NCBI GenBank assembly: GCA_028751875.1
Contig: CM054158.1
Span: 15,179,992 to 15,243,991 of the forward strand
Length of the DNA stretch: 64,000 nt
Direction: 5' to 3'
DNA from: Rapana venosa
Taxonomy: Eukaryota; Mollusca; Gastropoda; Neogastropoda; Muricidae
Shown piece by piece: positions 1 through 10,088 of the stretch (the first letter of the stretch is position 1; the number at the start of each line of letters is the position of its first letter). Position numbers and translations under genes: made by a program. The notes beneath the pieces were generated by a model. That model was not told the DNA's origin. It ran no database searches and was given only the letters and a program-made list of their open reading frames with translations.

Positions 1-287
1 GGTTCAGAGTTTCTTTCTTCAGACTAGTTAAGCTGCAAAGTTTTGAATGAAGTGGATGGATGATGCCGGAAGACCAGTAGGAAGAGAATTCATCATCAGC
101 AGCAACAGCAGTCCCTTGACCAGGATGGTCATTGGGGGTACGTGCAGGACGTGTCGGTCAACAATTTACTCCAGGCTGACTTATCCTCAGCTTTTCGCAG
201 CAACAATACCATGTCAAGGCTGGTCCAAAAGAGAATTACAGTAATCCAAACACAAAAGAAAGAGAGACGTAACAAACTTGGACGTTG
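1..287. other. Sequence downstream of the zinc-finger stop, no feature recognised
   Basis: This stretch should hold the 3' untranslated region of the zinc-finger gene, since the stop codon lies at 288-290 on the minus strand. I see no AATAAA on the minus strand and no coding similarity. Confidence 0.4.
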
Positions 288-504
288 TTATGGATCGGAC
301 AGTGTCACAGACAGAGAAGAAACAACAGTCACGTCTGTCCTTGCCTCCTGCTTCCTCTGAAAAGTGTTTCCAGCGTCCTGCCCGGCTTGATGGGACGGCA
401 GATGGGCTTTGAGGTACACTTCCGATGTGAAGGCTCTGTCGCACACTGTGCAGACGTGACTGTTTGCGCGGCTTCGATGCTGCCCTGAACCCTGCCTTCG
501 AATC
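288..504 (-). CDS. Last coding exon of the zinc-finger gene
   Basis: It encodes residues 544-615, including one C2H2 finger. The acceptor (AAGAG|GATT on the minus strand) is in phase 2 with the preceding exon. It has no good polypyrimidine tract because the upstream 10 bp already belong to the 54-bp tandem repeat. The exon ends with TAA at 290-288. Confidence 0.75.
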
Positions 505-3500
505 CTCTTGGAGATGATTCTGGGTGTGTGGATTGCCACTCTACACAAAAATACAACATATTTACCTATGATTCTGGGTGTGTGGATTGCCACTCTACAC
601 AAAAAAACATTTTTTACCTATGATTCTGGGTGTGTGGAGTGCCACTCTACACAAAACACAACATATTTACCTATGATTCTGGGGGTGTGGATTGCCACTC
701 TACACAAAAATACAACACATTTACCTATGATTCTGGGTGTGTGGATTGCCACTCTACACAAAAATACAACACATTTACCTATGATTCTGGGTGTGTGGAT
801 TGCCACTCTACACAAAAACACAACCTTTTTATCAATGATCCTGGGTGTAAAAAATGCCACTTTACACAAAATACATTTTTACTAATGATTCTGGGTGTGT
901 GCACTTTACACAAAATACAACATTTTTACCAATGATTCTGGGTGTGTGGATTGCCACTGTACACAAATACAACATTTTTACCAATGATTCTGGATGCAGG
1001 GATTGCCCCTGTACACAAAATACAACATTTTTACCAATGATTCTGGCTGTATGGATTGCCACTCTACACAAAATACAACATTTTTACCAATCATTCAAAG
1101 TTTCCACTTACCTGAGGCAGGAGCGAGCATGTTTGCTGAGAAGAGGGGCCGAAGGAAAGGACTGTGAACACCTGATACACTTGAAGCTGATCCTGCAACA
1201 TCACACCACTCTGCACATTATTTCAACCCCATATAATACAGCATGCTCATCAATTCAAATTTTTGTAGCTTTAAATTTGTTTTCCAGTAATCCACTGAAG
1301 TCCAAATAAAGTGTAAAATCTGGGCCAGACTACGTCAGGTCTTTGAAGCTAGCTACACTATAAAACAAACCAAACCAGGAAAAAAAGAAACAATTTTTTT
1401 TCGAAATCATTTTTTTTTAAAGTTTTCAAAAAGCCAAACAAACAGGCTAAAACTAAGAGATGAGTTGTACCCAAGAAAATGACCAGGATAGACTCTATGG
1501 ACCTTGTTATCTTCTAGTTGCTATCAACTAAAGAAAAAGTCAAAATGCCATTTCATTCGAAGTTTGCTGCCCAGAGAGGTTAAAAAGAACAACAAGAACA
1601 AGAAAGGTCATGAAAGCTTACCCTGGCTTCTGATGCAGACGGTTGTGGATCTCCAACTCTGACTCTGATGTGAAGGATTTGGGGCATAATGAGCAAGTGA
1701 ACACGGCTCCAGCATTAGCATGTACAGTTTTGACATGATGCCGAAGATAGGCTGCGTAAAAGAAGGTTTCCCCACACTGATCACAGACGTACTCAGAATT
1801 TCCTGCGCTGGACGTAAAGACACCATTGCCTATGCTGGCTACAGGTGCCACTGTGGTGACCTCTGCTCCTTTCTCTGTGTCTTTACTGCTTTCCTCATCT
1901 GAAACAAGGACATTGTGTCAAACACTGACTTACATCACTCCTGGATAAAAGAGTAAAACTAAAAGGGAGGATCTAATTATTTATAGCACACCCCTACATC
2001 ACTACAAAAACTAGTCTTACAATAGCATAACAAGGAGCATATTTTGGACAGTAATACAAAATTACAGGATGATGCATTATCAAAATATCTTGGATTTGGA
2101 CACAATGTCAATCCTGTTATACAGTCTCCATAGTAAAACTGGGTTACAAACAAAATAAATAAAATGAATGTTTGGTGAATGAACACCTAGCACAGGGATC
2201 TGGGTATGGCTGTGGCAGAAAGATTTAAATAAGCAGTGTGGGAACAGCAGGTCAAGGACGCTACAGAAGATGAGGCAGCAAAAAACAACAACAAACAAAC
2301 AAGCAAAATCAATAACAAAAAAATAGCACAGCGCTAGCACAGACTGACACTGACAGACTATAACCTCTGTGTATAGAATACAAAAACTTGTCTTTCTCAT
2401 GTACACTAACTTGACTAAGTATCTATAGATCTCCAATTGATCCCAAGCATTTTTCTAAGGTATCTCAACTGACTCAAGAATAAAAACCTGGCAGATTATA
2501 AATTTATACTCACAGTTTTGATTGGATACAATACTTCTTGCACATACATACCACACAAATTGAAGGGGAAGCACATTTTGTCAAGATTAATCAAAAAGAG
2601 AATATGACACAGATCTATGCATGATACAGAAGACAATCTGAAAATGGTCAGTTCTATTGTAAGCAACACTCTAACAGTAACACTGTAACTGCACAAGCAA
2701 CACTCTAACACTGTAAGTGTAACTGTACACATATCAAATGAAAACATCTGTTTTATCAAAAGTAATCTAAAATATGATGAAATCATCTACTTCCCCCCCC
2801 CAAGATCTCATTAAGTGACTAGTCATATCATACACAAGAGAAGTTGTGCTGTTTTTGATGTCAAATATTTTGTTCTCATCAAAGCATATTTTGGACAGTA
2901 ACTGAAAAACACAGCTTACATCAAGACAGCCTGTTACAGTGTTACTGTTAGTGTTACAACACTTTATCTAAAAAAACAATATTTTCCCCTTCCTTGGCTA
3001 GAGTTCCAAGATTCACCAATGGTGAGACTTTTGCGTATGAGACCATTTTTGCCCACCATGAAGGTAGCTGCGTTCCAAATTCAAGGATGTATGCTGGATA
3101 TGTTCGTGTTTCCGTAACATACCTACTTACAGGATCTGTAACATGCATAATTTGATCTTCTGCATATACATAAAGGGAATAAAGGCACTGGCAGGTCTGC
3201 ACTTGAAGTTGACCTTGGAGATCACGAAAACCCCCACCCTTAATTCCCCAGATGCTGCCGAAATTTGAAACCCTGACTTCATGGACCTATGGGATTGAAA
3301 AAGAACAGTCTTAAAAACTCAGCTATAGCATCTGTCCAACACTTTATGATTTCTACCATTTAAAACAACATGTTCACCAGGCACATCAGTCAGTTTCCCC
3401 CACTTTCAACTACTCTCAGCTGCTATCCATTCCTACCCAGCCCAGCCCAGCTGGTGCTAATTACAGCAGGAAATGACAACTCTTGGGACTTGGTGAAAGG

Positions 3501-5361
3501 AAGGGGCATACTAATTTTGGCAATGGCCCTGGACCTTTGACTGAGTTGTTGGATTTATGTTCTGAGCAGGTGACAAGTGACCTTAAAAAAAAAAGTGTCC
3601 ACATTTCCCCCCCTAACCTCCAGTGGTCAAGAAATCCTCTGCCTTTGTTGGAGGGAAGGCGAAGTACACAAGACATGAGGGATGCTAACGTCATCACACT
3701 ATACAAAAACAAAGGTGACAGAATCGATTGCAATAATTTTCGCTGCATATCCCTCCTCAGCATCGTTGGGAAAGTCTTAGCATGAGTACTTACTGAAGAG
3801 GCTTCAGGTACTTGCAGAGCAAGTCTACCCTGAATCGCAGTGCAGTTTCCAAGCCAACAGATCTACTATAGACATGATCTTCTCCCTCAAACAACTTCAG
3901 GAGAAATGTAGGGAGCAAAGGTAGCCACTCTTCGCTGCCTTCATAGACCTCACAAAGGCTGTTGATCTGGTCAGTAGGGATATGCCTCTTCAAGATCCTT
4001 CCCAAGATCGGATGTATTCCCAAACTTCTCAGCAACATCAGGTCGGAAACAACAAAAATACACCAAAAAGTGCTCTGAAACAACTTACCCTCATCATCTT
4101 CAAAGTCATCCATTCCTTCACTGCCATCCCCTTCTTCTTCATCATGCTCCACAGCCATGTGCAGCTCCAAGTCTTCTTCGTCTTTCAGCTGCTCCCCACA
4201 GGTTTCACAAATAAAGTCCTCCTCTTCCACAGTGTCCAAGTGCTGCTTCAAATGCTGTTCACGCTCTGTGTCGCTCATCAGCTCTCCGCACACTGTACAC
4301 GTCCACTGTTTGGCCTGTGATGTAGTGGTGGTGGGTATCAAGGAAGGGATTTGACCCTCAGAGCTGGAAGTCAAGATGGTGGACGAATCTTTTGGACAGG
4401 ACACAGTCACAAATGTGGGCAGTGAGGTGGCAGGCAAAGCCTTCGACAAGCTCACTTTTCCTGCTAAGGCCTCAACAGGCTTAGCAGCTGATGTCTGTAC
4501 TATCCTCTGGGGAGACTGTGTGACAGAGGAAACGGAAGGCAGCGTCAGTTCAGTAGAAGGATAAGCAGCCTCTGCCAGTAGCAAGAGACTGGTGGGAGTG
4601 TCACTCCTCACCTCCACCTGTTCATCACAAGATTCTGCGATGACTGTGACCGTTTGTCCTTCCGCATCAGCCATCTTCTCCACAGCTGAAATCTGACCAT
4701 CAGTGACCGTGATGAAGCCGCCGGATTCCCCATCACCGGTCATTGTTGTGATGATATACGTTCCGTTTTCACTCTGTGTCATCGTCAACTCCTGTCTCCT
4801 GTTAGCTGGATTCCCTCCTTCACTAGACTCTAACAAGGCAGGGGATGATACCACCAAAGGGGTGGTATAATCAGAGGTAGAGGGAGCGATAACAGTCACA
4901 GTCTGTGGTTGATTCGCCTGGTTTGTCAAGGTCCAAGAAACAGAGGGATCCTTGGCAGGAGTATGGATGTGATCACCGGATGTCATCTGTATTTGTTTTT
5001 TCTTTATGGTTCGTGGCAACAACTCTGGCTCTAAAATCAGCAAACTCTTAGGAACTGCCCTCGGCTTTGGACCAACATAAGGGGTGAAGACTTCATCCTT
5101 TGTGAGTCGTGTTCTTGGCATTTTCCGACCATGTTCTTTCTTGATGCTATGGCCCTCTGTCTCAGGATCTGGGGAAGGCATGGCATCGTGCGATAACTTG
5201 GCTCTCTTTCGTGTCTGGATGGGCTCATAGTTTGGAACAAACACCCTTTTCTGAAACCTGCCAGATTTTTCAGGACTTTCCTGGCCCGAGTCTGTATTTT
5301 GTATGACTTCTGATTCATCACTTGATTCCAGTATAGGTTTCTTTTCTTCTGGAGCCGCCAT
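288..5361 (-). CDS. C2H2 zinc-finger protein, four coding exons, six fingers
   Basis: Probable nuclear DNA-binding regulator; I do not recognise the orthologue. Coding exons on the minus strand are 5361-4089, 1898-1622, 192-112 plus 1000 (that is 1192-1112), and 504-288. They join in phase with GT-AG introns to 1848 nt, 615 residues plus stop. The start is the ATG at 5361, just inside an exon whose acceptor is near 5380. Residues 1-350 are disordered, Ser/Thr/Glu-rich, with a basic RKRAK cluster near 51-55 that may be a nuclear signal. Fingers 1 and 2 (about 355-374 and 385-406) are followed by an acidic stretch rich in Asp/Glu. Fingers 3 and 4 lie in exon 2, finger 5 (C2HC type, ending HARSC) in exon 3, and finger 6 (HVCTVCDRAF...H) in exon 4. 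Family knowledge supports nucleic-acid binding only; target and partners are unknown. No poly(A) signal was found below 288. Confidence 0.85.
514..1094. repeat. 54-bp minisatellite in the last intron of the zinc-finger gene
   Basis: About eleven copies of a unit beginning GATTCTGGGTGTGTGGATTG recur at 515, 569, 623, 675, 729, 783, 836, 888, 935, 986 and 1038. The commonest period is 54 bp; the right-hand copies are shorter and more diverged. Because 54 is a multiple of three, open frames run through it on both strands, and they are not genes. Confidence 0.95.
1112..1192 (-). CDS. Third coding exon of the zinc-finger gene (C2HC finger)
   Basis: An 81-nt exon bounded by TTGCAG on the 5' side and GTAAGT on the 3' side of the minus strand. 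It encodes a single finger, FKCIRCSQSF...HARSC, whose last ligand is Cys instead of His. It joins both neighbours in frame. Confidence 0.85.
1193..1621. other. Intron 2 of the zinc-finger gene, no other feature
   Basis: AT-rich intron between the finger-4 and finger-5 exons. I see no repeat family or coding remnant in it. Confidence 0.6.
1899..3478. other. Distal part of intron 1 of the zinc-finger gene
   Basis: AT-rich intron. A 20-bp phrase, AGCATATTTTGGACAGTAA, occurs twice (near 2036 and 2883), and the phrase AGCAACACTCTAACA is locally duplicated near 2655 and 2695. No coding segment is recognised. Confidence 0.5.
3480..4045 (+). mobile_element. Non-LTR retrotransposon fragment (reverse transcriptase N-terminal part)
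   Basis: The plus strand reads DMRDANVITLYKNKGD...CNNFRCISLLSIVGKVLA, then stops, and continues after a frame change with VYPESQCSFQ...RSTIDMIFSLKQLQEKC and FAAFIDLTKAVD. These are motifs of the fingers and palm of LINE reverse transcriptases. The copy has a frameshift, an in-frame stop and a Cys in place of the usual Gly of the RGISLLS motif. It is truncated at both ends and lies in intron 1 of the zinc-finger gene, opposite in strand, ending about 40 bp from the splice donor at 4088. Confidence 0.85.
4089..5361 (-). CDS. First coding exon of the zinc-finger gene
   Basis: It encodes residues 1-424 and ends GATGAGG|GTAAG in phase 1. It holds the disordered N-terminus and fingers 1 and 2. An open frame continues past the donor for about 100 codons into the antisense of the LINE fragment; I take the splice because it joins the next finger exon in frame. 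Confidence 0.88.
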
Positions 5362-5380
5362 AGCAGGAGTGGTCAGGACC

Positions 5381-5940
5381 TACAGAATTAAAACTTTGCA
5401 GATTGTAAGTTAGTACTGTTCTCTCTTTTCTCATGTATGTTACTGTTGTCTTGAAGAACTTTTCTCCTTTCTCGCAGAAATAAGCTTCCTTCTTTTTTCT
5501 TCTTGGTAATGGTGGGAGTCTCGTCTTCTTGTTGAGCACTGTAACATTAAAACCAGAAAAATTCAAATAACTACTTGACAGATTCCCATTTTCTTTTGTT
5601 CTAGAGCTGCAAAGAAACAACAACAAACAAAAACAAAAAAACCCAAACAAACAGTATCAGGACACACACACACACATATACACACACATGGATACAAATG
5701 CACATGTACCATTGATTGCTATGAAAACACAGGGGAGAAAAAATCAATCCCCAGTCCGCAAATCTACTTCATAAAGTCCATTTGATTTTGAGTGTCAGAA
5801 GATAATTAGTTGGATTTTCATTCGTGACTGAAGTTGGTTTTTTTCCTTGTAATATTGAACTTATGATTACTTTCGTGCTTTCTGCAAGCTAGCCTGTATA
5901 TAATAAGGAATCATGCATGTGTGTGTGACTGGCATTTTAA
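5381..5940. other. Upstream of the zinc-finger coding start
   Basis: A minus-strand segment 5607 to 5380 is flanked by a TTTGCAG-like acceptor near 5608 and by the TTCTGTAG acceptor near 5380. Its status as 5' UTR exon or intron cannot be decided here. A short (CA)n tract lies near 5664-5690. Confidence 0.35.
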
Positions 5941-6298
5941 AAAAACACTTTTTATTTTGAGGATAATGGAATAAGCACTAATGTACTTTTTTTTACATCC
6001 AGTCCCCATATCTATGCAGTTTTGTAAATTTTGTCATCCAATCCCACCAGCACAAAATGACTTACTCTTCCGAAAAGTGGAACAGGTATTAACATGTGCG
6101 CAAATGTTCTGCATATGTTTGCACACAGGACCTCAGTTTGTATTCTTATCTGAAGGACTTTTCGGGGGAAGTAGACTTTGCACTGATTTTAACTCCTGAG
6201 GAAAAACCTTCTTGAATGAGAATTGAGATTCGAACCCGGGTCAGCAGATCACGAGCACAATGCGCATCACTTCAACCACAAGGCTATCCCGACCCCCC
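5940..6298 (-). mobile_element. tRNA-derived SINE, family A, minus strand
   Basis: Read on the minus strand it has a tRNA-like head with a B-box-like GGGTTCGAATCTC near 6240-6228. A body follows, then a tail phrase related to CTGGATG-TAAAAAAGCACATAAGTGC-TTATTCCATTATCC. The same head, body and tail recur at 13567-13906, 29098-29385 and 53446-53735 on the plus strand. Confidence 0.8.
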
Positions 6299-6348
6299 TG
6301 TGTGTGTGTGTGTGTGTGTGTGCATTACTTTCTTTTTAAAAAAAAATT

Positions 6349-6412
6349 CTTTTATTTCAAGGATAATGGAATAAGCACTCATGTGCTTTTTTCATCCAGT
6401 CCCTGTGTCCGT
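6349..6412 (-). mobile_element. SINE family A, 3' end fragment
   Basis: Only the conserved tail is present (GATAATGGAATAAGCACTCA followed by a short A/T stretch on the plus strand), directly downstream of a complete copy and a (GT)n tract. Confidence 0.7.
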
Positions 6413-6781
6413 AGTGAAACGGTGGTCTAGAAATCAAAAAAGCGAAAAAGTCTGGGTTGGAAGTGTGCAGTGGTTCGAATCCCATTTGGGCCCAAAACTT
6501 TTCCCCTATCCATTAGACCATGAGTGGTGGTCTTGGCGCCAGTCTTTCGGATGAGGCGATAAACCGAGGTCCCGTGTGTTACACAAAATTATTTCGCACA
6601 CGTAAAAGAACCCACGGCAACAAGGGAGTTGTCCTGGCAAAATTCTTAGAAAAAAGCCACTCCTATAGGGAAACAAATACAGTTGCAAACAATAAAAATA
6701 GGGTGGCGCTGCTCTTGTGGCGACACACTCTCCCCGGGGAGAGCATCCTGAATTTCACGCAGAGAAATCTTGTGACTTAAA
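6413..6781 (+). mobile_element. SINE, family B, cut by the assembly gap
   Basis: The head contains GTGGTCTAGAAATC and a B-box-like GGTTCGAATCCC (6473-6484). The centre contains CGGATGAGGCGATAAACCGA, shared with family A. The 3' half includes ACGTAAAAGAACCCACGGCA and GGTGGCGCTGCTCTTGTGGC. It is diverged but clearly the same family as 12328-12665 and the minus-strand copy at 36608-36823. Confidence 0.8.
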
Positions 6782-7281
6782 NNNNNNNNNNNNNNNNNNN
6801 NNNNNNNNNNNNNNNNNNNNNNNNNNNNNNNNNNNNNNNNNNNNNNNNNNNNNNNNNNNNNNNNNNNNNNNNNNNNNNNNNNNNNNNNNNNNNNNNNNNN
6901 NNNNNNNNNNNNNNNNNNNNNNNNNNNNNNNNNNNNNNNNNNNNNNNNNNNNNNNNNNNNNNNNNNNNNNNNNNNNNNNNNNNNNNNNNNNNNNNNNNNN
7001 NNNNNNNNNNNNNNNNNNNNNNNNNNNNNNNNNNNNNNNNNNNNNNNNNNNNNNNNNNNNNNNNNNNNNNNNNNNNNNNNNNNNNNNNNNNNNNNNNNNN
7101 NNNNNNNNNNNNNNNNNNNNNNNNNNNNNNNNNNNNNNNNNNNNNNNNNNNNNNNNNNNNNNNNNNNNNNNNNNNNNNNNNNNNNNNNNNNNNNNNNNNN
7201 NNNNNNNNNNNNNNNNNNNNNNNNNNNNNNNNNNNNNNNNNNNNNNNNNNNNNNNNNNNNNNNNNNNNNNNNNNNNNNNNN
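6782..7281. other. Assembly gap (500 N)
   Basis: Exactly 500 undetermined bases, the usual size of a placeholder between contigs, so the true distance is unknown. Confidence 0.99.
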
Positions 7282-7375
7282 GTTCAAAGATATGCTTGTT
7301 TTGAGAACATTTTTTTTATGATGCCCACAAAAAACATGGCCATCTGATCAAAGAAAAAGGGTTTAAATTGAGACT

Positions 7376-7765
7376 GGACCAAAACTTTAAGGGAGACTGG
7401 GACCAAAGCCCCAAGAATTGTTTATAGGAAAAGGGGACCAAAGACCCAAAGGAAATTTTTATATGGAATGGGCCCAAAGAGCAAGTTTTGTTTTATTGGA
7501 AATGGGCCAAAAGGCCAGGTATTGTTTTATGGAGACTGGCCCAAAGCCAGTATTGTTTATATGGAAAACTGGCCCAAACACCCCGGGTATTGTTTATATG
7601 GAGACGGGACCAACACCCAGGTATTGTTTTTAGACGGGGCCCAAACAGCCAGTATTGTTTTAATGAGAGGGACAAACACCAGGTATTGTTTTAGGGAACT
7701 GGGCCCAAAACAGCCAGGATTGTTTATATGGAGACTGGACCAAACAGCCAAGTATTGTTTTACGA
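7376..7765. repeat. Degenerate tandem repeat, about 38 bp, beside the gap
   Basis: About ten imperfect copies of a unit containing AGTATTGTTTTATATGGAGA followed by CTGG-CCCAAA. Both the phase and the G and A run lengths vary, as expected of a fast-evolving or poorly resolved array next to a gap. Confidence 0.85.
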
Positions 7766-8497
7766 CCAGCCCATGTGCAGTGGTTAGTGTGTTAGGTAGG
7801 ATCTGGGGCATTGAAGGTTTGGGGCCCCCTAAAGTCATAGGGTTGTGTGTGGGGTTAAACAAAATTTTTTTTTTACTCTGGCCAGCTATTACCTACAGTG
7901 TGATGTTTAATGGGGTTCTTGGGAAGACGGGGTCCAGTTTCAAGCTTCATCCACTTTAGGCGTTAACGGAAAAATGCCTTATCCCCGGGTTGATGAAGGA
8001 TGTATCATAATAGAAAGCTAAGTACAGCCCTCTCAGTAGCCTCAAGCAAGTGCTTTTAGCAGGCATTTCATCATCTAAAAGTAAAAAAGAAAACTGTCTG
8101 TGATTTGGTAGCCTCGGTTGCTCTGGTCTCATGGTGAGCTCAGTTTTGGTTTCCCCACACACTTCTGTGCCTGTGGTGAGTTTGTGTTAAAGTTTTTGGG
8201 GTTGGAGGCTCATGGAAGAAGGTTACTAGAGGGATGTTGTGGTGGTCGTCACTTCGTGTGGGAGTCTCACTCAATCTGGCTCTGTGACTAATCTGACACT
8301 GTTGTCAGCAGGGGCTTAGTAGGTGGTGTCTGGCATATGTTAGGTCAGAAACAGCACCATTGAACACCACCACCAGCAGTGCAGGGCCCTTCTGGCAGGT
8401 GATCCCACGACAGCCTAACATTCATAAGCTCCCTGTGGACTTCAGACCCACAAGGTGTAACGTGATGAGCCTAGGTATGGCTTAGTTTATAGTTTCA
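7766..8497. other. Unassigned stretch between array and SINE
   Basis: No coding similarity on either strand. The G/T-rich text near 7780-7880 and 8130-8300 shows no recognisable family. Confidence 0.4.
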
Positions 8498-8657
8498 TCT
8501 GAAGGACGTATGGGAGAATGGAGTTTAAACTGACGTTAACTCCAGGGGACAAATACCCTTGCATGGGCATCTCAGTGGTGGCTCAAACATGGGCTTGATC
8601 CCATGCCATCAAATCGCAAGTGTAATGCTCAACCACAGACTATCCCACCCCTGGATG
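8498..8657 (-). mobile_element. SINE family A, 5' half, minus strand
   Basis: Read on the minus strand it begins GGGGTGGGATAGTCTGTGGTTGAGC and continues with the tRNA-like head and the GGAGTTAACGTCAG phrase of family A. The tail is missing. Confidence 0.7.
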
Positions 8658-9052
8658 TTGTTTACATTTTGACAATTTCAAATAAGAATTATACACACTA
8701 CGCAGAAAATTGCAAAAGCAAGAAAGATAATGATTGCGCATTCACACATGCAGAGTTTGCACAAAAGCAAGGAAGATGATGAATGCTTATCTATATTCCT
8801 CAACTAAAACCATGAGATTCACCCACAGGTGACATTTTTTTTGCAAGTGCAACCACTTCTAATCACATTGCTAAGGCAGCCACTTTATTTTGGGAATAAT
8901 AGCTAACTTTTATCTCTGAAATGACCCAAACACAAATTAACGGAAAACACTCATCACCCTCTGGAATGAAGTTTTCATGTTTCTTCTGGATTACATAACC
9001 ATTGCCCCCCCCCCCCCCCCCCCTCCAAAAGTCACAATTACTTTGGCATAAA

Positions 9053-9058
9053 TTTATT
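9053..9058 (-). promoter_or_regulatory. Poly(A) signal of MYG1
   Basis: AATAAA on the minus strand, 57 nt after the family-consistent stop codon at 9116-9118. Confidence 0.6.
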
Positions 9059-9115
9059 TTCTGTATTTTAGTACTCTTGGGAAAGAAAAAAAAAAATGCA
9101 CAGTTTTTTCAGGCT

Positions 9116-9286
9116 TCACACTAGTGCTGTTTCAAAGCAAGTCCGTGCCATGGTAAAGAGCCCCTTCCCTTTGGGTCTTGTGCCACCGATGAAGCCCGAC
9201 GCATGAACAAAGATGCAGTCTGGGATTCCACTCGGGTGCTCAGTTCTTCGTCTCTCAGTCCTCTCCACTCTTCAGGCAGTGACAAT
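9116..9286 (-). CDS. MYG1: Last exon of MYG1, frameshifted near 9230
   Basis: The exon starts in frame with LSLPEEWRGLRDEELSTRV. The family-typical continuation (GIPDCIFVHASGFIGG... ending FETALV) lies one base out of frame. Without correction the frame ends at TAG 9123-9121; in the family frame it ends at TGA 9118-9116. A missing base between GT and GGAATCCC at about 9230-9231 explains it. A consensus error or a real mutation are both possible. Confidence 0.85.
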
Positions 9287-10057
9287 CTGAAACAAACAAA
9301 CAAGATGTGTGAGAGGAGAAAGTTATCATAAACCATCTCTAATAAATTATACATGCACTTTTGTTGTGCATTCCCCAGCTTAACACTCGCGCTTTGATTT
9401 GTTGCTTTACAAGATTCAGTGCTATATAAATTCCATACATATTATTATTATTATTATTAACACTCCAGGGGTCACCCAGAATGTGCGCTCTGACTCACTC
9501 ACCCCACGTGGGAATTACTGTGAGATTGAAATTACACACTGGATAAGAAGTTTGCATGTATGAATATTTTTAAGTACCCCGCCATATAGGCAGCCATATT
9601 CTGACTTCAGAGTAGGTTATGTTTCGGCAATCTCAACATTTTACAACATATCAACAGTTTAATGTAGGTCTTGGCATTTAGCTGACATCAATAGCTGACA
9701 AAGCCTTTAGTCTGGGCCAAGAACGCTTTTTCTAAAACTGAATATTCACAAAGAAGAAAACAAAACAAAAAACTCAGCACCAAGAAAGAAAGAAAAGAAA
9801 AACCCCAACAAAACAAAACACACCAAAGAACCCCAAAACTGACCTGTTCTCAAAGGAGCCCAGCTTGAGGGGGACACACTGCACTAGCCAGTTGTTGTCG
9901 GCGTACAACACATACTTGATGGATGGCGAGATGGCTTGCTCTTCCTCAATGTTGAAGAGGTGGTCTCTCCAAGGGGCACCACCCTCAGCCAACACCACAA
10001 TCTCTCCACTGCTGTCCGCCTGAACACACAACATTGAATGAACAGTTTGTATGGCTT

Positions 10058-10088
<31 letters not shown>

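Noticed and set aside
508..1071. Open frames with MILGVWIATLHKNT repeats and their antisense
   Set aside because: 54-bp minisatellite within an intron; both strands are open for the same arithmetic reason.
3790..4088. The C-terminal 100 residues of the 523-codon open frame of the zinc-finger exon
   Set aside because: They lie past a good GTAAG donor that joins the next finger exon in frame, and they are the antisense of a LINE.
5318..5650. Possible extra zinc-finger-like exon (YFCEKGEKFF...) upstream of the zinc-finger gene
   Set aside because: It has no proper second Cys or His pair, and the frame does not join the ATG at 5361.
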